From the NCBI GenBank assembly GCA_934162555.1, contig CAKPJE010000018.1:1-13471 (forward strand): a stretch of 13,471 bases of DNA, written 5' to 3'. Source of the stretch: an uncultured Bacilli bacterium. Its GTDB lineage: Bacteria; Bacillota_I; Bacilli_A; RF39; UBA660. A model generated the notes under the pieces. That model was not told the origin of the DNA and made no database searches. It worked only from the letters and a program-made list of their open reading frames with translations. A program made the translations under genes and the position numbers. Shown here in pieces: positions 12,726 to 13,471 of the stretch. Position 1 is the first letter of the stretch. Every line of letters starts with the position of its first letter.

Positions 12726-13325
12726 CTAAAACAATTTAGGTCTTACAATACACAAAGTTTTCTGTTTAGAAGCAATCGTATCTTTTTCATAAACATATTC
12801 TTTGCCACCTTGTGAATTAATAGTATCTTTAAGTAATTTATAAGAGCCTAAAATTTCTTTTTTATTTTTGGTATTTGAATCCATACAAATTCCTAAAAGA
12901 CGGTCTTTATTAGTATCTTTTAAAGAAATCAAATTATGAGAAATACCATTACCTATAATCATATCAAAATCATTAATATCCGGATCTTTATATGAACCAT
13001 TTTTATATAATGTTTTAAATGGTCTATATAATATTCTATCGCTATTTTCTAAAGTCTTAGGAATACGAATATTACCACTTTCAAAATTACCATAAGCACC
13101 ATTTAAATCAAATTCATCAAGTTCTTTATATACAACTTTTTGAGATAATAAATATTGATTATAGTCTTTTAAAAATTGTGACATTGATCCCTTAACTGAT
13201 TGGAATAATTCAAGCACATTAGGAAAATATATTGGATCAAATCCATAATATTCAAGATATCTCAAAAATATTACTGAATTGATATTTTCATCTGTAACTT
13301 TTTTTCTACTAATATATATTGGCAT
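12726..13325 (-). CDS. Hypothetical protein, 199 residues
   Basis: I do not recognise this protein. It has no signal peptide or membrane segment and looks soluble and cytosolic. It is Lys- and Tyr-rich, begins MPIYISRKKVTDENINS, and has a predicted helical region at about 12-62, an aromatic/charged middle (NGAYGNFESGNIRIP at 75-89), a DFDMIIGNGISH segment (119-130), LLGICMDSN (143-151) and a short hydrophobic C-terminus (TLCIVRPKLF). Two cysteines are present (C147, C192). The start is well supported: GGGGAG lies about six bases before ATG 13325, with a strong promoter upstream. It stands alone between its own promoter and terminator, so it is likely a real, independently expressed gene. Context does not reveal the function. 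Confidence 0.75.
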   Translation of the reverse strand: MPIYISRKKVTDENINSVIFLRYLEYYGFDPIYFPNVLELFQSVKGSMSQFLKDYNQYLLSQKVVYKELDEFDLNGAYGNFESGNIRIPKTLENSDRILYRPFKTLYKNGSYKDPDINDFDMIIGNGISHNLISLKDTNKDRLLGICMDSNTKNKKEILGSYKLLKDTINSQGGKEYVYEKDTIASKQKTLCIVRPKLF

Positions 13326-13353
13326 ATAATCTCCCCTTTTTTAATCCAAAAAT

Positions 13354-13381
13354 ATTTTATCATATATTATCAATCTGTCAA
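13354..13381 (-). promoter_or_regulatory. Strong promoter of the unknown 199-aa gene
   Basis: A consensus TTGACA (13381-13376) is 16 bases from TAAAAT (13359-13354), which also has TG one base upstream (TGATAAAAT). The predicted start near 13347 gives a leader of about 20 bases including the ribosome site. It is the best consensus promoter in the window. Confidence 0.7.
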
Positions 13382-13471
13382 ATTTATTCAATATATTTAT
13401 ATTATGATTTTTATATTCAAAAATACCATTTTCAAAATAACTTTATTTATTATTTTTATACCTAAATATAT

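Noticed and set aside
13382..13471. Possible gene end or RNA in the final AT-rich 90 bases
   Set aside because: All frames are broken by stops, hairpins are weak and lack T-runs, and no recognisable RNA motif is present.

Overview
The window is a compact, very AT-rich stretch (roughly a quarter to 30% GC by eye) in which every convincing gene lies on the minus strand, so transcription runs from high to low coordinates. Shine-Dalgarno sites of the AGGAGG type, lipoprotein signals with no outer-membrane genes, and A/T-ending codons point to a low-GC Firmicutes/Bacilli-type bacterium. A Tam41-type lipid gene, a DUF285 surface protein and fermentative arginine breakdown suggest an uncultured, host-associated anaerobe with a streamlined genome. 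This placement is inference. Trp is encoded by TGG and one family gene ends at TGA, so the Mycoplasma TGA=Trp code is not in use.

Reading in the direction of transcription: (1) 13325-12726 is an unrecognised 199-aa protein with its own good promoter and terminator. (2) 12657-10553 is a polar/basic amino-acid ABC importer (lipoprotein binding protein, permease, ATPase). (3) 10552-10393 is a 160-bp gap holding repeated TTATCAACAA motifs and an inverted repeat inside a candidate promoter. It precedes (4) a 615-aa membrane-anchored surface protein with eight 26-residue DUF285/BspA-type repeats. (5) 8437-3762 is a complete arginine deiminase pathway in three overlapping genes. Its first gene is an in-frame fusion of arginine deiminase and catabolic ornithine carbamoyltransferase, followed by carbamate kinase and a YfcC-family carrier. 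(6) 3710-3018 is a Cof-type HAD phosphatase. (7) 2954-1092 is a dTMP-supply operon: a two-domain divergent ThyX followed directly by a dTMP kinase. (8) 1060-221 is a lipoprotein. (9) 165-1 is the N-terminus of a Tam41-type CDP-diacylglycerol synthase that runs off the window.

The genes form a coherent nutrient-and-energy set. Arginine can be taken up by the YfcC-type carrier (and possibly by the ABC importer), deiminated to citrulline, phosphorolysed to ornithine and carbamoyl phosphate by the same fused polypeptide, and carbamate kinase then makes ATP. The fusion is the most unusual thing here: the two consecutive enzymes that share citrulline are one 770-aa chain with both active sites intact by motif.

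No tRNA, rRNA, CRISPR array, insertion sequence, integrase or phage gene was seen. No gene-free stretch exceeds 300 bases. The longest is the 160-bp gap at 10393-10552. The last ~90 bases (13382-13471) are AT-rich with nothing recognisable.
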